NCBI GenBank assembly: GCA_905250025.1
Contig: CAJNOJ010000214.1
Coordinates: 1-64,000, forward strand
Length of the DNA: 64,000 bases
Source: Adineta ricciae
Taxonomy: Eukaryota > Rotifera > Eurotatoria > Adinetida > Adinetidae
Direction of reading: 5' to 3'
A program made the position numbers and the translations under genes. Below, piece by piece: positions 33,128 to 44,352 of this stretch; positions within the stretch are counted from its first letter, which is position 1, and the number at the start of each line of letters is the position of its first letter. Under the pieces are notes generated by a model that saw nothing but the letters and a program-made list of their open reading frames with translations, was not told where the DNA came from and searched no databases.

Positions 33128-33904
33128 TTATTCATGCGTTTTTAATGCCATCAGTTGTGTCAAGGTTACAACATGATAATTTCGTTTTTGTATTTTTGGC
33201 AAAAGTCTTTTCAATGTTTCGATTGTTGCATATCGATCGTGTAAAATCACAATAGCACCGGGATATAGTTTACGTTCGATAAAACATGAATTTAAGTGCG
33301 GTCGAGGTATTTGTGGATCATGCGGATAGATTGAGCCCAAAGCCAATCGATAGCCAAGTCGATGACAAAGCTGAATCATCGTTCGATTAAAAAATCCGGA
33401 ACCCGGTCGATACCATCTGTTTGTCGAGATGGTGTAGTGATTTATTAGCTTTTGGGTATCAACTATTTGCTGTTCAAGTTCCGCTTGGGATAAACGAACG
33501 GCTTTTTCATCACGCCAACCATGATTGCTCACTTCATGACCATCGGCGATGACACGCTCGAATAAAATTCGTATCTCCGGCGAATCTTCATACTGTTCAA
33601 TATGTGATCCGATGGTGAAAAATGTACACCGAGCGCTGTACGAACGAAGGGTTTCGAGTATTCGGAAACTGATGGAAAGATCATGGAGATTCGGAAAATC
33701 ATCGATAGTCAATGCAACGTATCGTAAATTAGACGGTAAATCAATCGAAAACAGAACATCGGGGTACAGTTTGGAAAGAAAACCAATAAGGCATCGTGGT
33801 GGCGAATAGACAATAAACAGGACTACAATAAAAAGAATCAAACAAATCAGCAAGGGTATAGTTATAGGATACTGTTGAAGACAATTCAACACCGAATCGA
33901 TCAT
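33128..33904 (-). CDS. Polysaccharide deacetylase-like protein (NodB domain), membrane-anchored
   Basis: 258 residues, one exon. A signal-anchor (ITIPLLICLILFIVVLFIVY) is followed by a NodB homology domain: motif 1 ALTIDDFP (TFDDGP type, both Asp kept), motif 2 HEVSNHGWRD (the second metal His kept), motif 3 RPGSGFF, and the last motif IVILHDR. These are the metal and catalytic positions of carbohydrate esterase family 4, which removes acetyl groups from chitin, peptidoglycan or related glycans. The substrate is unknown; a position facing the ER lumen or outside is expected. The ATG lies 13 nt after a CTATTTAG acceptor, and the gene is 270 nt downstream of SHPRH on the same strand. Gain by transfer is possible but cannot be judged here. 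Confidence 0.8.
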   Translation of the reverse strand: MIDSVLNCLQQYPITIPLLICLILFIVVLFIVYSPPRCLIGFLSKLYPDVLFSIDLPSNLRYVALTIDDFPNLHDLSISFRILETLRSYSARCTFFTIGSHIEQYEDSPEIRILFERVIADGHEVSNHGWRDEKAVRLSQAELEQQIVDTQKLINHYTISTNRWYRPGSGFFNRTMIQLCHRLGYRLALGSIYPHDPQIPRPHLNSCFIERKLYPGAIVILHDRYATIETLKRLLPKIQKRNYHVVTLTQLMALKTHE

Positions 33905-34174
33905 ATAATGAAGTATCTAAATAGAGATAGACAAAATGAAAGTTATATCGATCTAGTTTATTGTCAATAATATTTATTCGAAAAATATAAACGATTTTGT
34001 CGGTAGAAAAGAAAACACGATTAACTACATCGTGTTTATTCCGCAGGTGTTGGATTTAATTCTGTATCGACGATTGTCGATAGTGTTGGTTTTACAAAGA
34101 TTTTCTTCGCCATATTAATTTCATAGAATAGTTCGATATCTGCAAATGATGTTGCTCGATTCGCAGATGAATGT

Positions 34175-37100
34175 TCAGAACGAAATGTCTCTGCTGCAGC
34201 TGCTGCTGTCGTCGTCGTCGTTGTAGTTGTTGGATGATTCCTTCGCATTGCTTGCGCTGTTCGAGAATCGGCAAGTACAACCTCTTCCGCTGTATCACTA
34301 ATGATAAACTAGAAAAATAACGAATCAAACAACAAAGATTCTCTTTAATGGATGAAAAAAACCATACTCGATAAACGTATGTATTGAATTTTTGGCCGAG
34401 ACGGCGAACACGAGCGATGGCTTGCAACTCCACTGATCGATGAAGTTGAGGCTCCACAAGAATAACATGTTGAGCTTCCGTTAGGTTAAGACCATTGGCT
34501 CCTGAACAACGTAAGAGATGACGTGTACGAAAGGAACTAGATCGAAGAATTTACCTTTTCCAAGTGGCATTAGAAGAACACTGATGCTTGGATCTTGGCG
34601 AAACTGTTGAAGAATTTTTGTTGATGTGAAATGTAGATGTGATATGGCGTTCAATTTCAATGAAGTCGCTAGAACATTGAGCACATCGGTGAATTGCGAA
34701 AAGACAAGAATTTTCACGGGAGGCTTAAACTCATTGGTCACTGTCGTGACTGGTGCACTATTTGCTGACTGTTGAAGATCATCATTCAACAGATTAAGAA
34801 TGAATGAAACAATCGAGTCGACCTTCGTTCCATAGCGTCCTTGGATAGTCAATTTTTCTTGTGTTTCCATCAAACGACGTATTCGTGGAGACGTAATACT
34901 ATCTGTAACACAGTTTTCAGTGAATGATTTCTGTGCCGATGCATTCTGATCTTTCCATTTCAGAACAGTCAATGAATTCACAGGAATATCTCGTCGGCCT
35001 AAAAGGTACTTATTAATGGAAACAAAGTCCCCAAAAAGATTGGAAACTTACAGATTGGACATTTGATACGTGAACGATTGGGTTGCTGACCTGTGACATG
35101 TTTTTTCCATTGTAATGAACATTCTCGGCAAAAGAAGTGTCCACAGAGAAAAAAGCAAACATCAGGTCGATCATCACCGAACAGTTCATGGCACATTGGA
35201 CATTTTGTTCGCTGATTTGATACAAGATTCGTCGTTGTTATCGAGCGATAATAATCCTGTTGTTGTTCTTGAAAATAATGAAATTGCTGTCGATGTTTAA
35301 TCACTTTCTTCAAATAGTCTAGCGCCTGTTGTTCAAAATCATGACGCTCATCTTCGATCAATTCTGCATTGAAACGATAACGATTGAGGAACTTCCTCGG
35401 ACGATTTTTGATATCGCCAACATAAAATTCTAAACGTGAAGTACATTGAAGCATTTCGTCTAACGACAAATACAAATGTTTTAATTGTTGAGAATACGCT
35501 CGTGCCGATGTGTTCTCCAATCGAAGCTTTTTCAGTAGATCATTCCAATCTGTTCGTAATAACTTCGCTAATTGACGCGTGGAGTCATGTGAACGCATGG
35601 ACACTTTCGAAAGAATTTCGTTGATATAATAGATAACATATGCGCCGCCATCTTCGTTGATTTGTTTCTCAGAATATAATTCGGGTTGAAGACTTGAAAA
35701 AATGATTCTTTTCGAAAATCAATCACAAAGTTGAACGATTTACCTGCAATTGTAACTTTTCATTACTACTTCACACTCGCAAAAGATGCAAATATATTCA
35801 TTCGCTGGATCATTATCGAAACCGCATTTTGAACATGAACTCATCTTTGCGACATCATTATCATTCGGCGTGCGTTTCAACGCGTCGATATGTATCAATA
35901 GATTCTCTCGAATTCTCTGTAATTTATCGAATTCTTCAACTAATGCAAGTAAAAATCCATTCCAAGTTGTAAATGGTAAACGCCGTTCTCGATTAACATG
36001 ATAGTGTATATCCAGTTTATCATTTTCGATGGGTTTGATGTGTGTGGAAATATCTTCTAGCAAAGCTTTAATTCCACTCTTCACGTCTTTTTTAGTTAGT
36101 AATTTCTCGTTGAACGTCTTCCATGCTTCACTCATTTCGTGTTCAGACTGCGTTTGATGTCGCTGTTTGATCTTGTTGAATTCATCGAAGGCTTCCGCAC
36201 TGGTGAATTTACTGAAGAAAACAAACAAAAGTTATTCTTCTCATGTGGCAAATCATAGTGACATTACCTGCAAACATTGGTAAGTTCGGCTGCTAATTTG
36301 ATCGAATGCGAGAGATTGTAATAAGCATGAGCTAATTGAAATGAATCGGCATGAAATGGTTCTTTATAACTTTCCGCTATTTCAATCACTCGTTCATAAG
36401 TTCGAACGACCATTTGAATGTAATGTTGATCATTTTTATTATTATTGTCGGCGATTGGTCGAGTTGCCTCATGCTGATATTGAATGAGATATAATCCAGC
36501 GAGACCATTGAAATTCAACAGAGAAAGTCGAAGACAATCCTCTCCACTTTCCAATTCACGTGCTGTTAATAAATCAAGCAAATCTTTCATTGTGAATGGT
36601 TGATCATCTTTAGTTAACGGCGCCGTTGTTTCTAAGGAATTATTCGAATGGCGAATGGAAAAATTTCGGTTTGATGAATAATGGAAACGATTGTAATAAT
36701 GAACTAATGCTGGATCATTATGACTACGTAATGTCAAGGTAAGATCAAATTGAATGAGAAGAAAAATTTACCGGACACCATAAGCACCGACTTGAGGATG
36801 ATCGCATAGACAGCGGAGTTTTATCAATGGAGTTTGCAGACAACTGCGTGCAGTAGATGAGAGAAAATGAATATCGTTCATATCGATTTCGTTACTCGAT
36901 TCGAAAGTCCATGTGACAAATTCATCGGGCAAAACGCCACCTGAATAAATAAATTTCAGAGAAATCTGTGAGATTCAATTCTGAGGATATTTACCATTTC
37001 CGTCGCGCTCTCGTTTTTGCCATAGATGTTGAAATTCTCGCTTAAATTCATCTCGACATTCGTTCCATATTCGATCGTAATAGGTTCTTTCAAGTTCAGA

Positions 37101-39179
37101 GAATTGCAAACGTATAACACGTTCTAAAAATATTTCGAGACAACAGTTTCTATCCAGCACAAAATCTTTCAGTGTAAAGAATTACCATATTGTTCAGGTA
37201 AGTCGTTCAAACATTGATGAGAAGTCCGCCGAGTGATTAATTTCAAGAAATCCATCACCCATGAAAGAAATACTTCATGGACTTTATCTTTCATTCGTAG
37301 TAGTGTGGACATTTGATCACGTGGTGTATCAATCGAAGGAAATAAATACTGAACTATGCCTTCGAGATCATTGATTGAACGATGAAACGGTGTACCCGTG
37401 ACAAACCTAAATTCAATCGAAAGAATTGAAGATTTGAAAGCCCGAGAACGTCTACCATCGATGATGTGCCACAAGTGACCGAGCCATGATCGACGTCGGA
37501 GCTTTTGGTGTGTCAACCCTATTGAAATTTTCGAAAGGCTCAACTAGTTTTGATTTCCAAAAGAGAGTAACTTACATTTGAGCTTCGTCTAGTACTAAAA
37601 TCGAAAAAAGATAAGAGAGTGAGAATGACAGTGGACTAAGAATGAAACAAAACGAACCTAAACGCCAAAATTTCATCCGTAATAGCGGACTAATTAAATA
37701 TTCGTATTTTCGTACTTGTGTTCGTGTTGAATGAAGTTCTTGTGAACAAGCTTCATTATGATGAATATCTTTGCGTAGATTCTCATATGAGCAGAAGATA
37801 AAGTCTTGTTTGGCAAGATAGTGTCGATCGGGTATGGGAATTTTATTTACAACACCTTCGTACATATAAATATCCAAAGAATAGTCTAAATGTTTGGAGA
37901 TTTCTTCAATCCATTGGTCAATAATCGCTCCTGGAGCAATAATTAACGTGGCTTTCGTCGGTAATAATTCACTCGCGTTTGATAAACGCTGTTCACAGTA
38001 CGGACAAAGGAATGCTTCCTTTTCTTCTCGAATAAAACACTTCTTGTGTATATAACGGGAACATTGAGTGCAAATAAGGATAGAATCTGCTTTTAGGTTG
38101 GAATTTCGCTTCGCAATTTTACCACAGAGACACGGTAAATCCACAGGATCATCCAATTTGAATTTCTTACACTTAACTGATCCTTCTTCTTCGTCGTCGT
38201 TGACTGGTTGAGTAATATTTTCTTTCAGAAAATCTTCTGGACATAGATTCAAAAGTGAAGTTAACAATACGCACATTGTCTTTCCCAAACCCATCTCATC
38301 GCAAAGTATACCACCGGACAACGGAAATTTCTCTTGATTGTATCGACTATTCATTTCATCATTATGTAGTACAACTCCATCGATAATATGAACGTAAAAT
38401 GATTTATCTAATAGATCACGACAACAGTGCAGTGGAGTATAGACATTTGTAGATGAAAACTCTCGTTCACGTTTGAGCATCCAATGAACTAGACAAAAAT
38501 GAAGGAGATTTTCAAAAGGAGAAAAGCTAGAAATCTTACTTGATTTAACTTGGTGATCTTTCAGTTTAATAACGTCATTTTTTAAAAATGAAGTTAGTAG
38601 AGGTAATGACATATGTTCATCGATGCTGAGCATCGTCGTTGCTTGAATTTCTTGATAGATGAAATCAATGATATTCATGGCTTTGGTGTCCGTATCATTC
38701 AAATGAGAAATTGATTGATAGTCGTCAAATTGGAACAAGTGTTTGAAAAATCGGTTGGTTTTCTCATTTTGTTTGCAAGATTTATAAAAAACGAATAAAT
38801 TGAAATTTCCCTTGGAAATTGACGAATAATTTAAAGTTAATGTACATTCTTTTGCTGAGTAATACACTTGTAACCGTTCATTTTTGATTAAATCGTACAA
38901 CCATTTCAATGGATGAGTCACGGTTTTTAAATAAGCAATCTCTTCCTCGTCACAAGTCGAGAAAACAAATGGATCACGAAGAAAGATTTGTTCAGTGGTT
39001 GAATTTACATCCCAGTGTTCAGAATAAAGTTCCGCTAAACAAAGAGAATGATCATCAATGGGATGAATGTCATTGTCAATGTATGGTAATGGATTCGTTT
39101 TAATGCCATCGTAGGTCAATTGAGGGTCGATTTGACGATCACGAAGTTGGTAGGATTTACTTCGGCGATGGTGAGGCAT
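34175..39179 (-). CDS. SHPRH: SHPRH-type SNF2 helicase / RING E3 ligase
   Basis: Thirteen exons, all phase-consistent: 39179-38540, 38488-37658, 37594-37576 (19 nt), 37518-37456, 37406-37186, 37123-36995, 36940-36772, 36723-36268, 36211-35744, 35692-35052, 34998-34555, 34501-34368 and 34309-34175; about 1449 residues. The order is SNF2 motif I (GGILCDEMGLGKT) interrupted by a PHD finger (CLCGK ... CTQC ... CPYC), DEAQ box, VTGTPFHRS, a long helical insert, RING (CPMCHELFGD ... CGHFFCRECSLQW ... CPIC), and helicase C with KILVFSQFTD and QAIARVRRLGQ. This is the SHPRH/Rad5-like layout: nuclear, PCNA polyubiquitination, fork damage tolerance. No linker-histone (H15) domain is evident. The C-terminal frame is uncertain (see findings). 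Confidence 0.9.
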
Positions 39180-40622
39180 TTGACTAGAAGCTGTTCACCT
39201 TTTCGCTTCGAGAACGACAAATAGTAAGTAGCGTATTTCTCGCGAGAATTCTCATTGGTGGAAATATTGATCAGTCAGAAACATACGGTATACTTGTCAA
39301 ACAAAAGACATCAAATAAAGCTTTTCAGATAATGAAAATCGAAAAATATGACTTTGCCTTATCTTTTTTTGATTTTTGATGTTCAAAAGCAACATCTTTC
39401 GTATTTGCTTCGCGACACTGTCGCCTACAGTTTGACAAATCGGTATAAACACGAAATAATAACGACCGTGCGATATTCTTATGTTCAAGCACGAGTTTCC
39501 TTTTTCCCTTCATCTTCGACATACACAAGAAAAGCTGCGATTACGATATGAGATGGTCTCACAAGCTGACTTGAGACAATCCGTTTCGGAAATCGAAAAA
39601 TGAATCACCACTCTTAGTCAGAGTATATTTTACACCTGTAAGAAAGAATTAGCAACCGAACGATACATGTCAACCGTGATGATGCTGTCCCATGATTCAT
39701 CCTGCATTTCTCATGTACGGTGAGCTCGTGTGTCACTCAGTTTTATGCTATATACTTGCTACGTTGTCATATTAAAATGAATGCTCTGTTGCTTACAACA
39801 CTCTATCCGAAAGGAGGAAAAGAGCTTGGAAATTTCCATTATTTGTTTTTGTATTAATCAGAAAGAGCGAAAGATTTGTGAGAGAGAAATCGTACGACAG
39901 GTATTCAATATATACAAAATTATGCATATTAAGTAAAAAAACCCAGAAAAAAACGACCAGGTAGTAATTTTCCATGTTGATTGGTACAAGTAGTCTAAGA
40001 CGGTAAACTATAAGTACGCTAAGCAATGTCATTTCTCACAGCACATCCAAAAATCAAATAGTTAAATACCTACTCGTAAGTCGTCTTATTTCATTACAGA
40101 ACTAACACATTAGTGAGAATATCAATCATAATAGAGCTCATAAAAACTAAACATGAATTCGTGTAATTAACTGTAAAATGCTGACATAGAGCTTATATTG
40201 AGGGCTTTAATTGATACAAAAAGACGAAATATACACAATGAGATTGATAACATGTATTAGAGATCAACTCAGTTTGCGACTCGATCGTTTCGTGACCATA
40301 GTATTGCGCTTGAGTGAAAAATATCTACAAGTCACAAATAAGTTTCACCATTAGTCATTTTACTCATATCGAAACTGGATAGGTGTACATTTTCCGTCAG
40401 GATTGAACTTACTCATTCCTAACAAAATGCTATTGATAGCTTTAGAATGTATTTCTCTTCAGAAGACAGTGAGAGGTGTTTTTCAGGAGAAATTTTATCG
40501 AAGTTTTGAAGATCACGTGACTCACATAATATTTCCGTCTGTAAGATATGACTTTGACGATCGTTCGATAAAGCAGTAGTTGATTCTCTTTANGGGGGGG
40601 GAGGGAGAGCACGAGGGGGGGG

Positions 40623-40659
<37 letters not shown>

Positions 40660-41386
40660 CGGGGAGGGGCAATTGTCCCCCCCCCTGAAAAATTTTTGAA
40701 AAGGCAATAAATTTTTTCGCCTCAGAAGAAAACGAATATCTGTGGTAATAATCACTGAAAAAATTTTTATTGCTCCCCCTGAAATTTTTTTGCCGGCCCG
40801 CCGATGCTATCAAGTGAACTTACGATAAACAAAATAATCATGACTTATTCTTGCTTAAATTTATGAAAACAGCTTTTTTTGGAAAAACGAAAATAAAACT
40901 TTAGAAAAGAAAGTAACGATGTCTTAGTGATGGCAAAGATGAGAACAATGGCTACACGTATCTCAAACGTATGAATCGAAACTAGGATGTGCAATGTTAG
41001 ATATACTTTATCTATTAGATACAAAAATTCGCCGACTTTCGCATCATTTGGATTTACGATAAAAAATGTAGGTATCTAAGATCTTCGATGGATCTGGAAA
41101 ATGATTCATTTCTGTCTCAACATTCACATGTAGTTCGATTCGACAATATCAGTCAGACAATGCCATTTTAGTGTATTTCTAATAATTCATAATATAGAAA
41201 TTTGTTGAAGATTTGCTCCGGTACTATAAGTAATTATTATTCATCTTTCTGTCAAACTAGCCATGAGCATTCGTGTTTGCAAATCAGACATATATTTTCT
41301 CGTTAGAATAAACTAAACTACTTCTTAAAAACGTGGTCGATCGACTTTTATTTTTATGTTTCCATTTATATATGTGTATATTTGGA
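39180..41386. other. 2.2-kb interval with a MITE-like element
   Basis: No gene is recognised. It holds a poly-G/inverted-repeat element at 40590-40805 and otherwise AT-rich DNA. The left part (39180-39400) should hold the SHPRH promoter. Confidence 0.55.
40590..40805. mobile_element. MITE-like inverted repeat with poly-G core and an ambiguous base
   Basis: An N at 40593 is followed by about 75 nt that is nearly all G, then GGGGCAATTGTCCCC-type palindromic sequence. To the right, GGCAATAAATTTTTTC (about 40703) is matched in inverted orientation by GAAAAAATTTTTATTG (about 40757), and CCCCCTGAAAAATTTTT by CCCCCTGAAATTTTTTT in direct orientation. There is no coding potential. The layout suggests a short non-autonomous DNA transposon or a collapsed assembly of one; the N and the homopolymer mean local sequence is unreliable. 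Confidence 0.4.
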
Positions 41387-42238
41387 TTATTGAGATTGAA
41401 ATCGCATAGATAAATCGATCGCTTTGACATCTTTCGTCAAAGTTCCGATTGCAATATAATCAACTCCGGTTTGTGCAACAGCACACAATGTTGTCTCATT
41501 AATACCACCGGATGCTTCAAGTTTAGCGCGTCCATTCGTAATTTGAACAGCTTGACGCATTTCATCTAAACTCATGTTATCCAATAGAATCATTTCAACA
41601 TTTGTATCCAATGCTTGTTTCAGTTCATCAAGATTTTCAACTTCAACTTCAATTGGTTTCTTCGATGCGACTTCCCGTGCACGTTGAACAGCTTTTGTTA
41701 TATTATTATCACATGCGGCAATATGATTTTCCTTGATTAAAAATGCATCATAAAGTCCCCAACGATGATTATGACAACCACCTTGTGTAACAGCATACTT
41801 TTCAGCCAGACGCAAACCGGGTATGGTTTTTCGTGTATCACGTAATTGAACTTTGGTTTCTTGAACTAAATCTGCATAATGGCGACATCGAGTAGCGATA
41901 CCTGAAAGAAATTGTAAGAAATTCAAAGCTGTTCGTTCACCAGACAATAAGATTCGCGATGGCCCTTTTAATGTACATATCAAATCATTTGCTTCTGCAC
42001 GATCACCGTCTTTAACAAGCCAGTCAATAGTAACATTTATAGGATCAAGTTGTCGAAAGACTTCATCGAACCATAAAACACCACAAATAATGGCCTTTTC
42101 ACGTGTAATCACAGTTGCTTTCGATATTTGCTCTTTTGGAATCAGTTGAGCTGTTACATCACCATCGCCGATGTCTTCCTTTAAAGCACAACGAACATCT
42201 ATTTCAATTGTTAATTGAGTTATGTCTATATTCTGCAT
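41387..42238 (-). CDS. nadC: Nicotinate-nucleotide pyrophosphorylase (quinolinate phosphoribosyltransferase), bacterial type
   Basis: 283 residues, intronless. It converts quinolinate and PRPP to nicotinate mononucleotide, CO2 and PPi in NAD synthesis. Family motifs are full length: [81 protein letters not shown] and [14 protein letters not shown]. These hold the Arg and Lys residues that bind phosphate and PRPP. Phrases such as FRQLDP and [15 protein letters not shown] segments look more like proteobacterial NadC than animal QPRT. Neighbours have short introns; this gene has none. It diverges from an OTU gene. Horizontal gain from bacteria is likely but needs a tree. Confidence 0.93.
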   Translation of the reverse strand: MQNIDITQLTIEIDVRCALKEDIGDGDVTAQLIPKEQISKATVITREKAIICGVLWFDEVFRQLDPINVTIDWLVKDGDRAEANDLICTLKGPSRILLSGERTALNFLQFLSGIATRCRHYADLVQETKVQLRDTRKTIPGLRLAEKYAVTQGGCHNHRWGLYDAFLIKENHIAACDNNITKAVQRAREVASKKPIEVEVENLDELKQALDTNVEMILLDNMSLDEMRQAVQITNGRAKLEASGGINETTLCAVAQTGVDYIAIGTLTKDVKAIDLSMRFQSQ

Positions 42239-42438
42239 GAGAGATTTTCAATATCGATTTAAGCGAATTGAATGAATGGGCCCATTTTTACTAATATTGT
42301 TCTCTACCCTTCATAGCGAATAGATGACGTGGCAAAGATAAATTGTATATATACATATACGAAATGAATGTACCATAAGACGAACGAAAGAATACAAAAG
42401 ATAAATGTGCTCCTGTTGTTTTTTGTTTTGTTTTTATT

Positions 42439-42466
42439 CGTATATATATATATATATATATATACG
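42439..42466. repeat. (TA)n microsatellite
   Basis: A run of alternating T and A in the spacer between nadC and the OTU gene. Confidence 0.9.
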
Positions 42467-42801
42467 ATTTTATCTTTCTCTTCGATTTCTTCGTCTCTTC
42501 ATCGTCATCAAGTAACAAGACAAAAAAAAGGAAAAGAAAAACGAGTGGACTGACAAGTATTCGTATAGCAATCGACTGAGTAATGTCATAACCATCATCT
42601 AACGACATTCTTCATCGATCGGCTCATAGCACGAGGTTGTAATGGTTGTAGGCGTGTAAGAGAAGAAGAAAAAACGAAAAGAAAATGAATCACAATCATA
42701 CATTCACCTTTTGGTGACGCAAAGGACAAAAAAAAAACATTCGTCAATTTTTGTTTTTTATTTTTCTAAATTAATTCGTCATCGAGTGAAATTTTCCTCA
42801 A

Positions 42802-43650
42802 ATGATGCATCGAACATATTACTATCCGCCACCCATACAACAGCATCATCAACAACAATCTCAAACTCCACAGTGGATTTACCAACCATCTTTTTATAAC
42901 GGTTATACAAGAAATATACCCATTGTCACGAACCAACCTATTCCTGTCGTCCAAACCTATTTGCCGCCTATTGATCGACATCATCCGAAAGTATCTCACT
43001 CATCACCTGTCAATTCGTCAGCATATCCATCATCGATGAAATCCTACAAATTATTTCGTAATGCGTTCTCATGTTCGAATCATCAACAGTCGAACAACTG
43101 CGACGATGAATTTCTCTATCATGAGCAACAACTAAATCGTAATCTCGCGAAATATGGCATCGAACGTCTGCCAGTGAAAGGCGACGGAAATTGCCTCTTC
43201 TACGCCCTTGCCGAAGGTTTAATGTACGAAATGAAATACGATCCAGATGATTTCGGTGTACAAATGCGTCGCTCACTTCGTTTGCCTAGCCAGTACCGTT
43301 TAGTTGACTTTGCCGATCGTTTACGGCAGATTTGTGTTGATCAATGGCGATTACACGAGGATTACTATAGTCAATTTGTCGATAAAGAGAAGGTTGCATT
43401 TCTCAAAGAAGTGAAAAAGTTTTCGAAGAACGGCGTTTCAGACTCCACCCTGGGTGATATTGTACCGTTGACAATCGCGAATACCTTGAATATTAATATA
43501 ACCATCTTCACTTCGGTTCTGGATTTACCGCGTATTGACGTGAAACCAGAACACAAAAGTAACTTCTTGTCGTCAACTCGCAAAACAATCTATTTAGCTT
43601 ATAATCAATACGGATTGGGTCATTATGACGCAGCATATCCTCGTACTTGA
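42802..43650 (+). CDS. OTU-domain cysteine protease (putative deubiquitinase)
   Basis: 282 residues, one exon; the first two codons are both ATG. The N-terminal ~110 residues are rich in Pro, Gln, His and Tyr and look disordered. The OTU fold begins at LAKYGIERLPVKGDGNCLFYALAEG, which holds the catalytic Asp-x-x-Cys (DGNC), and ends with YNQYGLGHYDAAY, which holds the catalytic His (GHYD). The middle segment (LREICVDQ-like LRQICVDQW ... LGDIVPLTIANTLNINITIF) is usual for OTUD-type enzymes. It should remove ubiquitin chains. It is divergent from nadC (564 nt) and convergent with the neuropeptide F gene (231 nt between stops). Confidence 0.88.
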   Translation: MMHRTYYYPPPIQQHHQQQSQTPQWIYQPSFYNGYTRNIPIVTNQPIPVVQTYLPPIDRHHPKVSHSSPVNSSAYPSSMKSYKLFRNAFSCSNHQQSNNCDDEFLYHEQQLNRNLAKYGIERLPVKGDGNCLFYALAEGLMYEMKYDPDDFGVQMRRSLRLPSQYRLVDFADRLRQICVDQWRLHEDYYSQFVDKEKVAFLKEVKKFSKNGVSDSTLGDIVPLTIANTLNINITIFTSVLDLPRIDVKPEHKSNFLSSTRKTIYLAYNQYGLGHYDAAYPRT

Positions 43651-43881
43651 CATGCCATGGCAAATAATCATGTTTATAGATTGTGAAAATGACTCTTTTA
43701 CATACATTTAGAGATAAATGTTTCAAATTTTCTTTCTTTTTCGTGTTTGTCTGTGTTTTGCCTTTTTTTTTCTGTCGGTAGTAATCGAAAACGTTAGGTT
43801 CATGAATATTGACACCGAAAAAAAGAGAAAAAAAAAGATTGATACAAGGAAAAAGGGAGCAGTCGGCAAAACAATAATAAA

Positions 43882-44352
43882 TTATCGTCGTCGACGTCGT
43901 TTTTTATCTGAATTTTCGAATGTATAAACACTGTCAACATTGATCGGATGATTGAAACCTAAAAATCACACGAATAGATGTGATCAACTGTCGCAAATGA
44001 ATAACTTACGATCCATATCATATTCCGATGAAGCAGATGGTGCGGAATCAAAATGACCAGTTTCTAAATATGATGGCTGTTTAACGAACGACTCCGAGCG
44101 TTTGCCGAACCTCAAAACATGAAAAGACTCGTTCAAAAAATCTATAAAAATGAAGATTTGTGCTTACCGAGGTCGAGCGATGATCGCATAATAATTATGT
44201 AATAATTTCCAGAAAAGCGCTTGTTCATCTGGTGATGCATTTGATGGCGGCTTCTGAGGTGGATTGGGAAAACTAGCCGACGATGTTAAGTGGACAGAAA
44301 GAATGGAGAAAAGAAGGAGATTGACAAATATCGATACACCAAACCAGTTCAT
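43882..44352 (-). CDS. NPF: Neuropeptide F (NPY/NPF family) precursor
   Basis: Three exons, 44352-44168, 44110-44010 and 43958-43882, give 120 residues. A signal peptide (MNWFGVSIFVNLLLFSILSV) is followed, after a likely cut near SSA, by a peptide with KPPSNASPDE, FWKLLHNYYAIIARPRFG and then a KR cleavage site. The Gly would be converted to the amide, giving a C-terminal RPRF-amide, the mark of invertebrate NPF. The first intron (57 nt) splits the Arg codon of the RF pair in phase 2, the position conserved across NPY/NPF genes. A C-terminal propeptide with a basic end (KKRRRRR) follows. It acts as a secreted neuropeptide through NPY/NPF-type GPCRs. The start is the ATG at 44352; an in-frame TTG upstream is ignored. 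Confidence 0.9.

Noticed and set aside
34092..34457. 121-residue minus-strand frame with Gln/Arg runs over the SHPRH 3' end
   Set aside because: It reads through the intron at 34310-34367 and the simple repeats in a third frame; its first part is simply SHPRH exon 12.
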